A stretch of DNA of 64,000 nt from Rheum nobile (taxonomy: Eukaryota; Streptophyta; Magnoliopsida; Caryophyllales; Polygonaceae), in contig WOAB01000054.1 of the NCBI GenBank assembly GCA_027886185.1, positions 248,001-312,000 on the forward strand, written 5' to 3'. Made by a program: the position numbers and the translations under genes. Shown one piece after another: positions 1-13,350 of the stretch (position 1 is its first letter; each line of letters starts with the position of its first letter). Below the pieces are notes generated by a model. The model worked only from the letters and a program-made list of their open reading frames with translations, did no database searches and was not told the DNA's origin.

Positions 1-85
1 TTTCCATAGTTGACATCCTGTCAGTTTGTGTTTAAGTCTAAGTTCGTTTTGTATTTATTGACCTTGTATAATTTGTATTTTTTAG

Positions 86-3000
86 GGTCATTTAATGAGA
101 TTTGAAGGGAAAAAGTTCATCGGCAGAGTCAACCAAAACTGTCGGCGTGAATTGCTGAATCTTATTGAGAAATGCCTCTCCCCTGTGGACTGGCAGAGGA
201 TAATAGATGGTCCATTTGGACCTACTGTGAAGATGGTTCGTCGCCAAAACTTTTCATGCCAGCTTGTACATTACGTTTTATTCCGTCAAGTAGAAACGAG
301 GAAGTTGTGGGAGACGTGGTATGACCTGCAAGGACATATGTTGCGTTTTTCAATGAAGGAATTTGCACTTGTGACGGGGTTATGCTGCCACAGAATGAAA
401 GATAATGAGCTGAACCCGGATAAAAATGTCGTGAAATAGTTATTTGATGTACAGAATTTGACGTTGGCTGAGCTCGAGTCTTTATTTATGCGTACACAGC
501 TTGATAGCCCTTTGAAATATAAGATGGCATTATTGATTATATTAGAGGGCGTCATTCTTGGGGTTGAGAAAAAAGTTCGCATAAGCACAGGTCATGTGAA
601 ATTATTGGCTGATATCGATCGATTCACGAAATTCCCATGGGGCAGGGTTAGCTACATTGAAACTCACCAGGGATTGAGTTCAACGGTGAAGAATAGATTG
701 GAAACGGTTGAAACAAGCAGAGACTCAAGTGCAAGGTTGGGTTACAAACTCAAGGGGTTGCCAATGGCCTTTCAGGTAACATGACAGGATGTAATGTATA
801 TTGTATTGAAGTTGGTATTGTAGTTACAATATATTGATGGTTTGGATGTTCAGGTTTGGCTGTTTGAAGCTGTTAAACCAATTTCTTCAGCGTTTGCACA
901 TTTGGTGGATAAGGAGGCCTACCCACGCGGTCTACGATGGTCATCAGATTCACAACCTGATGCGACGGCTATGGAGTCTTTCTTAGGGAAGGCCACATCT
1001 CGTTTTATTCCAAATGTGGTGTTGATAGAGGAAGAAGCAGAGGTGGAGGTCTTAAAAGAATGCAAATTTTATAGGGAAGTGAAGGACACTTACTTTGACA
1101 AGGCAGTTGAGAAATTCGAGCTAAGTAATAAGAGGTCTATCAATGGTAGAAGAAAAGGAAAGAATGATTCAGACTCTGCCCCTGCTACAAAGTCCTCGGG
1201 CCTGGATGCAAGACAGGTGATGTGCGCTATGAAATAGCTTCATGAGCGTATGATTAATTTGGAAAACCAAGTGGACGCAGGGTTTTGTGCTATGAATAAA
1301 ACCTTGGGCATAATGCAACAGATGATCAAGGAGAGGGTATTCAACAAGTCAGGTTCAACAAATGATGAACAAGAGGAAGGAGAGGTAAGATAACTGTCAA
1401 CAATCGTTATTAAGTTATGTTTGGGAACTTAGATATATATATGTCGTGGAAGCTCAAGCATTTGTACTTGTGTAGAATAGTAATGTCATTTTGAATTGTA
1501 ATTTAGTTATGCATAAAGATCTGTTTTTGACAAACATTATAGAATGGTGCACTTACTGATTATTCTTTTGAGTTAAATCTAACTTGTAATTTATTGAAGC
1601 AGAATGGTGTACATGGTCGTGATGAGGATGTCGGAATGGATAGAATGGGGGGGTCTGATTCAAATCCCCTATAGGATGACGATGATGAAGGTGCCACTAA
1701 AGTCGACAATGGCAATTTAGGAAGCATGGTTGTTTATCGAGAGCAAAAGGATGATGAAGATGGTGCAGTTCAGAGAGATGATGTTGAGGGTGCAGTAGAA
1801 GATGAGGGGGGAAATGGAGAAACGATGACAAAAGAAGAAGACGATAAGAAAGAAGGAAAGCAAGTTGTAAGGAAGACTCATTCAAAAAAGAAGAAGGATG
1901 ATAAAGATGGTGCAGTTCAGAGAGATGATATTGAGGGTGCAATACAGGATGAGGGGAAAAGTAATCGCAAGGAAGGAAAAGTAGTGACAAGGAAGACTCG
2001 CTCAGAAAAGAAGATGGGTGATGAAGATGGCGCAGTTCAGAATGAGGCAAAAAATAAAATAGGGAGGACAAGAGGAGTTGAGGTATGCATCAATAAACCA
2101 TCCTGACAGGATGGTCCCTCAGATCACCAACATGTTATTTATGAAAAAACTTATTTGCATACGCAAAAACAAGCTGAGGTGGAAGGAGAGTCTACCAAAG
2201 AATCAATTGGACTCTCAACAAGAAAAAGCAGCTCAACAAAAACAATTGATACAACTAGTGAACTGAAGGACCATCCTGTCAGGAAGAGAGGACTGTCCAG
2301 AGTAGCCGATAATCCCAAACGATACAAGGTTTCAACGCCCAAAGGATTTTCAAACATGAATAAATTGCAGTGTTGGTTAGACTCGAAGGAAAGGTTAGGA
2401 AGTTGTCCCTCCTGTCTTGATTATATGAACATGTCTTGAAGATATGAATGCGTGTTTGAGGTGTTAATTAAACCATGTTATGATGCAGTGAGGAAATTGT
2501 TTCTCCAACTGGAGAATATCTAAAGAGGGAGTTTTTTGAGCCATTGTTGCAACCAAAGGGGTGGCTGAAATCTAATGTAAGCTCCTTTCATTTTTTATAT
2601 AAATTATCGTGGCATGCAACAAATTTATGGTATGACATATATTTTTGGTTTGTAGCACTTGGACGAATGTATGTATTATCTTGGGTGTCGCGTGCGTGAC
2701 AAACCAGTGGCAATATTGGACACCTGGTTTCAGCGTAATTTGGACAAGGAAATGAATAGATGGTTATCAGATAAGCAAAGTTATGTTGCTAATGGAGGTA
2801 AGATGAGATACCTACGTGGGGAACTGCCTGTAATTTATGGGAAGGATTGGAAGGATGTGGATCGTATATACCTCCCCTTCAATTTCAAGGACAAACATTG
2901 GGTAGCTCTGGAGATACAACTAAGTAAATGGTGTGTCACTGTATACGATCCCGACGTCAATTTGTTCCAATTGTCGGAAGTCCATAGGCTCCTTGCAGAG

Positions 3001-3354
3001 TTGACATATATTCTTCCTGTCATGATAGCACAATATGAGCCTTTGGCAACAATTTATGAACATAGGCGGGGAAATCCCCTAAATGTGACTCGTGTTCCTA
3101 CATTGGAGAGAAACAAGAGAGGGTAAGTTGTTTACATAAATTGTTCATTTGTTTGTGTGAAATTGGTTATAATATCAGCAAACCAACTACATTTTTTACT
3201 TGTGTGCAGGGGAGATTGTGGCGTCTTCACGATCAAGTACATAGAAATGCTAAGTTTCGGACGTCAAATCATCGTGAACGTGGGTGACAAATTTGTGGAT
3301 GAGTACAGAAAAATGATAGCCGATAGTATATTCGATATGAACTGGTTTGACTAG
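86..3354 (+). pseudogene. DUF1985-Ulp1-like cysteine protease gene, copy 1 (decayed)
   Basis: Likely a DUF1985 protein with a C-terminal Ulp1/SENP-type cysteine protease, a class carried by plant MULEs. Proposed exons: 86-775, 854-1384, 1603-2082, 2161-2393, 2489-2576, 2656-3122, 3210-3354; the first exon lies outside the window. DUF1985 fills the first exons (motifs DWQRIIDGPFG, WYDLQG, FALVTGL). The protease shows KHWVALEI (His), VYDPDV (Asp) and GDCGVF (Cys codon 3217-3219). The usual Gln seven residues before the Cys is Arg here, so catalysis is doubtful. Decay is clear: in-frame TAG at 437-439, 1235-1237 and 1672-1674, and the expected acceptor GCAG at 2157-2160 reads GCAT. Copy 2 aligns exon by exon, so the pair is a tandem duplication. 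It could be a VANC-like anti-silencing gene; that is inference from DUF1985. Confidence 0.75.
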
Positions 3355-4019
3355 TGGAGGATATGTTATTCACTTTCATGTAAGCTTCACTGTAGTTGGG
3401 ATAGTGCTAATGTTGTATGATTCCTTGTTGGGGGGTTTTCGCTAGAATTGACTTGTATTGTTGACAATAAGTTGTGTTGAGATTGTTTTGGAAATGTAGC
3501 AATATTGGTTGTTGCATTTCTTGTTCAAAATTCCTGCCAGTGTTGTTCAAAATTCTTGTCAGTGTTGTTTTGGAAATCTAGGGTAATTGCCAGTGTTGCA
3601 CATATGTTATTTGTCACATTGTATACTCCTATTGTCGGAAATATCCTTTTTTCTGTTGTTTTAGGGTACAAAATTATTTGTTCACCGATTTGACCGTTTG
3701 AATAATATTTAATTTAGAATAAAAAGCGTAAGACATACACCGATTTACCTTTCTTCGAAGTTCGAATTCTCCCAAAAGCCCCTCCGTGTTTACCTTCCAA
3801 AATTCCCTCCACATTTCTTCTTTTTCCTTCCCAAGAAGGCGACTCTGCAAACATCCATCATTGTTATCAGACATTTTCTTCTTCCCCAGAAGGCGACTCT
3901 TCAACTCCTCCATCTTTCTCGATTTATGCTTACTTACTCTTGAAGTCCATCTCCATATTTTCTTACTTACTCCCTCCTCCATCTTTCTCCATTAATGCGT
4001 TACAAAAGAACCCTAGAAA
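3355..4019. promoter_or_regulatory. Spacer and 5' flank of the second DUF1985-Ulp1 gene
   Basis: About 660 bases without a credible gene. The sequence is AT-rich, with short internal duplications around 3530-3610 (cagtgttg words). The last 230 bases are pyrimidine-rich, contain a near-duplicate cttcttttt/gaaggcgactct unit around 3830 and 3890, and probably form the 5' UTR of the gene starting at 4020. No exact TGACAGGAT copy lies here. Confidence 0.4.
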
Positions 4020-5089
4020 ATGGTAGTGCTTAGAGACCGTAAAGAATCGACCCCAAAGAAGAGTGGAGAGAAAAGGAAGAGAAAAGAAGACGACAACCAG
4101 GTTCGAAAGAAGAAGAAGCAGAGAGGCATAGTGCATGCGAAAGGCGGAAAAACTTCTAACAGTTCCATAGGGAAAAAAGCCGCAAAGGACAGGTCGAGGC
4201 CAAAAGTGAATGATGAAGAGGGGAATAAACCCTTAATCTTTAAAGAGGATGTAAGTTGTCTAAATTTTTCTGTTTAGGGCTTAGCGTAATTTTTCAATTG
4301 TCCTGTCACCCATCTGAAATGGTTTACTTTGTATCAGGAGTGTTTTTTTAGGGTTTTATGTTTTTTCATCTGTCGTCTGAGGCTTCTGAAATGGTTCGAT
4401 TGCGTGTGTTTATGGTTATTTTCATTTGGCTTGCAGATTAGGTACAGTTATTTCAGAGGTGCACCTTTCTACGGTAGAATTAACATAAACTGTAGGGTGC
4501 ACTTTGTTCGTGAGATTGAAAACAAGTTGACACATGTGGATTGGCAACGGGTTTTGGATGGCCCGTTTGGAAAAGTTTTGAAAATGTTGCAGCAGGTATC
4601 ATTTTCTTCACAGACAGTGCATGCAGTTCTATTTAAGCAACTTGAAACAAAAAAGAAGTGGGAGTCTTGGTATGAGGTGGCAGGGAAAGAGTTGAGGTTT
4701 TCGATTAAGGAGTTATCTCTCATAACTGGACTGAATTATGGGGAACTTCCATTTGTGGATACTAAAGCAGACGGGCTAGTAATGGAGCATTTAAAGAACA
4801 TCGTGAATTGGACAACTACAAAATGAAATTGGCACTGTTGTTGATAGTTGAGGGTCTGTTGCTGGGAGGGGATAAGAAGAGGCTAGTGAAGCCGCTGCAT
4901 GTTAGGCTGCTGGAGAATATGGATAACTTTTGGGATTATCCATGGGGAAGGTTTGCTTATGAAGAGCTTCACAAGTCATTGACCACAGCATTGGCCAAAA
5001 GGATGCAAACAGTAGAGAAGGCAAAGCTACTCTCCGACACACCAAGAATTCCATATTCCATTCAAGGCATGCCAGTTGTGTTTCAGGTA

Positions 5090-5700
5090 GTTTTATTTGC
5101 AGCATAGTAGTATACTTTATGCTATACTATGACATGATATTTCAGTACTGGGTGACAGGATCGTGGTGAATATGCAGGAAGTTTTTCTTGTTTGATTGAC
5201 ACTACATAGTAGTTTTCCAACATACTATTAATTGCATTCCAGATTGTTTTAGGGTGATCTGATCTAAATTTGTAATGGTTGAAATATTAATTACTGAATG
5301 TGTTTTATTTGCAGCATAGTAGTATACTTTATGCTATACTATGACAGGATATTTTAGTACTGGGTGACAGGATCGTGGTGAATATGCCCGAAGTTTTTCT
5401 TGTTTGATTGACACTATATAGTAGTTTTCCAACATACTTTTAATTGCATTCCAGATTGTTTTAGGGTGACCTGATCTAAATTTGTAATGGTTGAAATATT
5501 AATTACTGAATGTGTTTTATTTACAGCATAGTAGTATACTTTATGCTATACTATGACAGGATATTTGAGTACTGGGTGACAGGATCGTGGTGAATATGCC
5601 CGAAGTTTTTCTTGTTTGATTGACACTACATAGTAGTTTTCCAACATACTTTTAATTGCATTCCAGGTTGTTTTAGGGTGACCTGATCTAAATTATAGGG
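5090..5700 (+). repeat. Three tandem 212-bp repeats inside intron 2 of copy 2
   Basis: Units begin with AGCATAGTAGTATAC at 5101, 5313 and 5525, exactly 212 bp apart; the third drifts after about 160 bp. Each unit has a pair of TGACAGGAT sites 23 bp apart (5342 and 5365; 5554 and 5577). The first unit's leading site has one mismatch (tgacatgat at 5130), with the exact second site at 5153. A sixth site lies just after the array at 5701. The corresponding intron of copy 1 is only 78 bp with one site. The repeats therefore multiplied this element's motif. Confidence 0.9.
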
Positions 5701-6359
5701 TGACAGGATAAAATGAAATAATGTATCTTAATTTGCTAATTCTCAAACCGCTTGTTATTGTAGATATGGGTATGGGAAGCTGTGCCAACATTTGGTCTCC
5801 AATTTGCATCAAAGTTGAGTGAATCTGCAATGCCTCGAGGTCTTCATTGGTTTTCAGATGACGCCCCTGAACATGGAGTGTTGGAGTTGTCTTTGGCTGA
5901 TCTTACACATGTGGTTAAGCCCATTCTTATTCCCGATGAGGATGAGCTGTCCGACTGCTACTATGTTGTTGAATTGGATGACCCACATTTTGACAAAATT
6001 GTGAAGGAAGCAATGAAGGGTTTGAAAAAGAAGGGGAAGGGGAAGCAAGGAAAAGATGGAGCGAGCTCGAGTAATGCATCTGTGCAGTCATCAGAGGTGA
6101 TAAGTCAAATGTTCAGAATGATGAAGAGGTTGGAAAAAGGAGTGCTTGACAGGATGAGAATGCTGGAAAAGAGGGTATCAAAGGAGGAGGAGGTGCGTAA
6201 GCTCAAGAGTACTGGGAAATCAAAGAATTATTCGGATGAGGATGAATCCTATGGTGAGTCTGATGAGGAAGAGGATGAAGTTTATAAGGATGATGAGGTG
6301 GATGATAAGAAAGTTGAGGGTGTTTTATCTGAGAGTGATGAGGTTGAGAGTGATGATGG

Positions 6360-6615
<256 letters not shown>

Positions 6616-8936
6616 GAGGCTAATGACAATGAAGAACTTCGGCAGGGTGGTGACAAACCGAAGGAGGATGACAAGGTAGATGTTTCTGATGAGGATAATG
6701 AGACTGATGGTGAGGAAGTTAAAGAGGCTGCGGAGGAGGAAGTTTCTGATGACGATAATGAGACTGATGGTGAGGAAGTTAAGGAGGTTGCGGAGGAGAA
6801 GGCTACGTTGGAGAAGGTAGACGCTGAGGTTCATGAGGCTGCGGTGGAGAAGGTACAGGCTGAAGGAAAAGAGGTATGAAAATTATCAACTTCTCATCCC
6901 TACTATGACATTATTGTTTGTACGAAGTGACAAGATTTATAGTTTATAGTCTGTGAGTTTTTATGTTTTACAAGAAAAGGCATGGTGATAGGATTTGTAC
7001 GCATGCATGACATAGTTATTATGATTGCAGGATTTTGATAATTCCATTGAGGCTAACAATGATGTTGAGGGTGCGTATGGTGTTATGGCCCTTGTCAAAG
7101 ACATAAATGAAAATGCTGGCGTTGGGGAAAAGGACCAGGAGCAGGATTTTACTAACGACATTGAAGGAGCACCGGAGGCTACCCAAGCTGAGGTAGAGGA
7201 AAGAGAGGAACCTCTTTCAGTGCTAGCCGCTGTGGTTGCTTCATCCAAGAAGGTGAAACCCAGAAATAAACGAGAGTAGCATCTCCAACCGACGAGGTTT
7301 CTTTCTAGTCGTATGGTGAAGCCATCCGCCCAAAAAAAAACACCTTACACAGATGAGAAAAAGGGGAAAATTGTGAAGAAGATAACCAAGAATCCACAGG
7401 TGAAGGAGATGACTGCTTTACTGGAATGGATGAATGATGAAAGGTTAGTATCCCACGGATTTAATAATAATGTTCAACTATCTTTCATGGATTGAATTAC
7501 GCCTTCTTTGTTTTTCAGCTCTAAGCCAATAGTTGGACTGTGTGGTGAAGAGATGGGCAAGAAGTGGATTGGCCTAATACTGGAACCAAAAGCTTGGCTG
7601 GAAGATGGTGTAAGCTATTTAAGTATGATGTCAATATAGTTTACTGTTGGGATTTATTGCAATGCCTGACAGGATGAATTATATTTTTTTGAAGCATATC
7701 GATGAAGTTTGTGGTTATATCCGTAAGGCGCTTTTGGAGTCTGAAGTTAAAAGCAAGGCCATAATATTGGACGTTTTCTGGACTGCTGATTATACGGATG
7801 TATTGAAATACTATATGAAAAATGACTGCACTGTTCCACCTGCATCTGAACGTGCACTCGCATACTTTAGGGGAGATCGGCCTAAGACTTATGGGTCTAG
7901 TTGGGATGATCTGGACTTCATTTACTTCCCCCTCAACATCGATAACAACCATTGGGTGGCTATTGAGATCGATTTGCAGCAATGGCAGGCAAATGTATAT
8001 GATTGTAATGTGGCTTTGAACCCTGAATTGGCCATAGAGAACTGCGTGCATGCGATTTGTCGGTTTCTTCCTCACTTCATGACACAGTACCCCCCGCTTG
8101 GCAAGAGATTTGAACATCGGGGTACTAAAGAGATTAAATTTGAGAGAATTCAAGGACTGAAGCAGAACAAGCGTGGGTAAGTCAAAATATGAATCCCCTT
8201 ACTAATTTTATTACATACTTCATCTGAGTAACAAAGTGCATGTTGTGTTCGTAGTCATGACTGTGGGATATACACTCTGAAACACATGGAGTTGCTCAGT
8301 GCTGGTCGAAAAAATCTGGACGTTGTGGCAGACAAATTTATTGACGGCTTCAGGAGCGACATGGCTCACAGCGTGTTTGACGGGGTCTGGAGGTCGAGTA
8401 TATGAGAGTGTGCATCGGTTAGATTACAAGGAAGTTTATTTGGATATAAGATTTTTGGATATTTGGATCACATCGTGTTTTATGACAACTTGAACTTGTT
8501 TAGATTGCTCACATCGTTTAGATCACAATGTGTTTTATGACAACTTAACTGACAAGAAAAAAGTAGTCAACCGTCATGAATTTTCACTAACTGCCCAAGT
8601 GCCCACCAACTCCTGTCAATCAATGACAGGATAATATGACAACTTGAAATTGAACTTTTTTAGATTGCATACAAGTTTTATGACAACTTCACTGACAACA
8701 AAAAAATAGTCAACCATCATGAACTTTCATTAAATGCCCACCAAATCCTGTCAATCAGGATATTAACCCAATTAACCCTAATAAATGAAACCCTAATCGC
8801 CACCAACCCAAAAACCTCTTTATATACCCCCTCATACAAATCATATTTCCTCATCCACAATCCGTTCCAAAACTTCTTCCACAATCCGCTCCAAAAATTT
8901 CCCTTCTCTTGTTTCGTTTGTTTCCTCATACTAACC

Positions 8937-9314
8937 ATGGCTTATGAGCCTAACGGCCAAAACAATCACATGGTTTACACAACTGTCTATACCGGAGGGA
9001 GACTCATCCCTTCAAGGGGACAAGATGCCAGGATTTCAACCCATGTCTACCAAGGCGGGAGGAAGCAAAACTGGAGGCCCTCGGCTGAAATGGTACAAGA
9101 TATCCATTGGTTGCTGAACCAACTATTTTATTTTAACGACTCCGAACGGGACACCTCTTACTTCTTCGAAGTTGTGCCCACCCATGACGGGCCTCGTACC
9201 TTGAGGGCCTTACAGCGCCGCGGAGACGCCGTCGCCCTTGTCGTCCAAGGTAGATCTGTTGCCTTCATCAACATATATGTCGTCACTGGAGATATTGTTG
9301 ATGAACTTCCGTAG
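8937..9314 (+). CDS. Small intronless ORF of MULE1, 125 aa, unknown function
   Basis: I do not recognise a family. The ORF begins at an ATG in a good plant context (accATGgct) about 115 bp after a TATA-like tttatatac at 8819-8827, and ends at TAG 9312-9314. The protein is soluble-looking: a Gly/Gln/Asn-rich N-terminal third (VYTGGR, VYQGGR), an aromatic middle (HWLLNQLFYF), and a hydrophobic C-terminal strand region (AVALVVQGRSVAFINIYVV). No signal peptide or membrane segment is evident. Two TGACAGGAT sites (8624, 8745) lie upstream in the shared intergenic DNA, consistent with a MULE1 accessory gene. It is intact, unlike its neighbours. It could instead be a captured host fragment. Confidence 0.55.
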   Translation: MAYEPNGQNNHMVYTTVYTGGRLIPSRGQDARISTHVYQGGRKQNWRPSAEMVQDIHWLLNQLFYFNDSERDTSYFFEVVPTHDGPRTLRALQRRGDAVALVVQGRSVAFINIYVVTGDIVDELP

Positions 9315-9855
9315 CGTGACGGCCCAGAATCATCTGTCTCCTCCGCAAATATATAGAATCTGATTAAGTGATCTAGTTTAGGGACAATGTAATGTAGTAT
9401 TTTATGGTATGTTATGATAGGTATGTCAAGTAGGAAGATGATAATGTCATATAGCGACTATATATAGTCAGTAGATTATGGTATAGTATGTTATGGTATG
9501 TTGTAATGTCGCATGAATTAATATTATATGTCAAGTTCCTCATCCATAATGTGATATTATGTAATTCTCTTTTATTTAATATAGAATGTTATGGTAATGG
9601 CGCATGAAATAATACTCTATGGTGATGGTAATGGCGCATGAAATAATACTCTATGGTGAATACTCTATGTCGGGATATATATATAACGACAACAGGATAA
9701 TATTACATTAACATACGAATGCATATTAACAAAATACATACCATTTATACGAAAATTAATATGAGTGGTAAGAGATCCTTCAAGAGTTTGGAACTCTGAC
9801 TACACATATTAACAAAATACATAATTGAAGAGGTAACACAACACAATTAACGGCA
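9315..9855. repeat. 3' intergenic DNA with a short tandem repeat
   Basis: AT-rich spacer between the small ORF and the convergent transposase. It contains a 34-bp tandem duplication starting at 9593 and 9627 (ggtaatggcgcatgaaataa), followed by a third partial copy of its tail (tactctatg) near 9660. Words such as tatggtatgttatg recur at 9400-9500. No gene is seen. It probably holds the polyadenylation signals of both flanking genes. Confidence 0.5.
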
Positions 9856-12837
9856 TCATGGGCCGGTTGAGGGATTAGGACAGTTTCGTGAGTTATGGCC
9901 GACAGCACCACAACTTCCACACCTTCTCCTCGGGCCCCTGTATTCTCCACGTGACGGGATCCTTTTCTTCCTTGGTCTTTCGGATTTCCTCCTAACAACC
10001 CGGGGCAAACATGCTCTATTCAAGACCGTGTCAGGAACTTCCCATTGCTCAAATGCAGGAATCGGATATATAGTTTCCTTGTATACTTCCTTCCACATTT
10101 CAGCAGTAAAGAAGGGATGAACAAGAGTGACAGGATCCACACCACAATCCTTCGCGGCCGCTATTGCATGCGCACAGGGAATTTGGTCAACTTGGAAGAC
10201 GTTGCAGTAGCAGGTTCGAGCATGCAGATTTACCAAGAGTGTAGTTCCATTGGCATGCACTTGAAACTCATATTGATTTAGCCTACTCACAACCATTGTC
10301 AACGATTTCAAATAATTACCTTCTAGCTCAATAAAAACAATCGGGGTCAGAATATCCAAATTTCGTTCTCCCTTAAATCGCCTGTCACAAAACCAATTAC
10401 TCATGACATTCAGTATACCATCAAGCAACCCAATCAACGGCAGTCGACGCGGTCCCAGTAAGCGACTATTCACGGATTCTGCGTTGTTGGACGTCATAAT
10501 GTTGAATCTGTTTGTGGGCATATGACTTCTTGTCCATGCTTCAAATCCAACACCCCTGAGGTACGTACCGACTTCAGGAGACTGGTTGCAAAGTCTTGCA
10601 AATTCACGATTAAAGTCTTGTTTGGTGTACGCTTGATTTGCCTTTTGGTATAGAATCCATAAGTCATTTCTTTTAAACCTCGTCTTCACGTTACCCCATA
10701 GGTGAAGTGTGCAACAACCATGCTTTGCGAATATATAACGCTCTCTTAAACCTTTGTATATACTTTCATGACGGTCAGACACAAATACGAGGTCATGATC
10801 GTCGGCAACAACAGAGCGTAGGTGTCGGAAGAAATACGACCATGAACTATCATTCTCGCTGTCAACAACAGCAAAAGCCACTGGATATATTTGTCTTTTT
10901 CCGTCTTGTGCCACTGCAACTAGAAGTGTGTCTCTGTACTTTGATACTAGATGGGTACCATCCACAGTTATGACCTGTAGTAGTTTTCAATCAGCTCTAA
11001 AATGTCATGTATCGATTTGACAATAGTATCACGGAACGTGACAAGATGGAAATATACCTTTCTTAAAAACTTCATTCCATTGCGCCAAGCACCCAAGCTG
11101 ATGAAACAATACTTGAATCGATGATTAGAGTCTACTTCAACATGTGTGACTGTCCCTGTATTCATCCTTTCGAGCAAGTACATGTATCCATGAATCCTAT
11201 TGTAGCTTTCTTCAGCTGTGCCTCTTATCCTGTCAATGGCGGTTAAACGTGCTCTGTTTGCCTTGTCGTAACCAACTGCCACTCCCATTTTCTTCATGTT
11301 GTCTTGAATTTCGGCAGCACGAGGTCCGGGACATGTACCGGCTGTGTTAAATCTGTAACAAGATTGTATATGTAACATGCTAAGGTTAGTTCATAGACAT
11401 GCTCATATATGATCGTACTGACAGGATAGTTTACTTACATTGACATAATATGGTCAGCAATTACGCTTGAACTTGCATGTCTGTGGTAATTATGCTTTAG
11501 CTTCATGCCACATGTATGTTGTCCACAATACTTCCTTACTTGAAACAATCCTGTGCTGCCAAGAGCGGTCCCACGACAAAAAAATGTGCAACTAGGATCA
11601 ATGCACCTTACCACATATAACTTCTTATCAGACTTTTGGACGTGCATCTGGAAGCGCCTCTGTAATGCCATCAAGGATAAACGATCCTTAAGATCCTTCT
11701 TGCAATTGAAGTGCTCTCCAACTTTTATTTCCAAATTATTGCCGCTCACCCCATTATCCTCCATTGGCTCATCCAATTGCCTTTTACACAACCGTTTGCT
11801 ACGATAGTACTCGGCTTCAATCTGTTGTAGAACTTCCTCATCAATGTCTATGAATAAGTTTTCGACTTCATTAGTGTCATCCAACAATGTCCCTTCTTCA
11901 ACATCCTCCTCAAGGTCATCCCAATCAAAATCTCGCCCAACGTCTTCCCCATAATCACTCTCAATGTCAATACAGTCCTATATTCTTTTCGTTCCTGTGG
12001 AAGGCCTTTTTTCTCTCCCATCAGTTTCCGAGTCTGCCTCAGATTGGCTCACCAAGTCAACTATTTGAACTTCCCCATTGTTTACACGCCAAATTTTTGG
12101 TTTAAGTTCATACATGTCACAATCAACGATATTCCGTATTTCGTCAGTGGGATAATTGTTGCTTACCTTATTGTTCTTGTCGGATTTGGGACGATCAGTG
12201 ACAGGATGGCGATCTACCACAGCCTCGGGCTCTGCCTCTTGAGTTTGTGTTAACGGTGGCGGAGTCAGACACACTGTGATGTCCTCATCATCACTTCTAC
12301 TTGGATGGCAACCTACCACAACCTCTGGCTCTTTGTTTCCCTTCTTTTTCATACTCGCATATAACTCGATAGGCCAAATGTTATCGTGCGAGTGTGCGTT
12401 CAAAAACTTTAACGCACCAAGGTCCTCGTCATCTTTGACATCGATTGGTTGTGCCAGTGGTTTCCACGATGACAGATATTTTATCTCCATTTCATCTATC
12501 TCGTAGATGCATTTAATCTTCTCAGCTAACTTTTTCCTGAGATTTGAGTAATTCATATCTGCATACAAAAGAAGTCCTATTGTCGTTGTGATCCCATCAA
12601 AAACCCACTTGTTTCCCTTATATGTCCATTCACCACCTGTTTTCAGAGTCAAGTAGTATGATGTTGAACCTGTTACACGAACAAAAAGCAAACACAAGTT
12701 CAATACTTTATTAGGGCCAAACGGGGACCCCCGTATGACAATGCCCTAACACCGACATGAAAGAGTAAGCAAGACCACAAAAGATTTTATTGTAAAGAAG
12801 AATAGGAATAAGAACGTGAAAGTCAGAACTCACCCAT
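9856..12837 (-). CDS. MULE1 MURA-type transposase, one in-frame TAG
   Basis: Mutator-like DDE transposase, which cuts and inserts element DNA in the nucleus. Proposed exons (minus): 12837-12834 (ATG G), 12669-11439, 11352-11058, 10974-9856. Their sum is exactly 883 codons, so the frame holds throughout. The only defect is TAG at 11980-11978 (codon 232). The N-terminal part resembles the PB1-like region of plant MULE proteins; then a MuDR DNA-binding region; catalytic D-D-E candidates are in VDGTHL, VSDRHES and NNAESVN. The C-terminus has a SWIM zinc finger (CYC..PCAHA) and a CX2CX4HX4C zinc knuckle. Intron 2 and several exons contain TGACAGGAT. It could be active if the TAG is read through or is a polymorphism; otherwise it is a recent pseudogene. 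Confidence 0.88.
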
Positions 12838-13350
12838 TATTAAACTTCTTATATTCCAAAGACATTGAGGACGATGCACAATCTATTTTGAAGCTTTGTG
12901 GATTTAAGGTATTGTGGTGTTACGGAAGCTTTGTGCAGGTTTACATGTTGGGTTATGCTTGGATAACAATCCCTAACACGTGGGTAAATGGGTAGAAATT
13001 GGAGGGAAATTTTAGAGGGAAAACAGAGGTTTTCCCTCTAAGTGTGTACTACATTTTCAGAAGTCATATCAGGTGAATAGTTATGAAGCAATATTTCTCC
13101 AACAAAAACAGCTAAATAAACCTCATCGGGGACCCCCGACCATTCCTTCTCATTTTCCCTCAACAATCCTTAAACCCTCTCTGCGCCGAACTTGAAGGTA
13201 ACCCTCTTTGTTTATTGTGTGGTTTTCATACTGGATCAGTAAACACGTATCACTTATTTTTTGCTGCAAATCTTTCTTTGTTTCTACAGTACTCGAGTAC
13301 AATGTCATCCAGCGACACCTCAAGTTTTCAAAGCGGGGACCCCCGCAAAT
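12720..13350. promoter_or_regulatory. Divergent promoter region with three CGGGGACCCCCG palindromes
   Basis: The transposase (start 12837, minus) and the coiled-coil ORF (start 13302, plus) diverge here. The 12-mer CGGGGACCCCCG occurs exactly at 12724, 13125 and 13335. In each case the flanking base on one side is complementary to that on the other (A..T, T..A, G..C), extending the near-palindrome. One copy is in the first transposase intron, one between the genes, and one inside the coiled-coil ORF. A protein-binding site is inferred. The 5' leader of the plus gene probably has an intron from about 13197 (gaag|gtaac) to 13289 (ctacag). Confidence 0.55.

Noticed and set aside
4329..4826. Separate start of copy 2 at 4329
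   Set aside because: 4329-4436 is intron sequence. The frame enters from the exon at 4020-4250 through the acceptor at 4434-4436.
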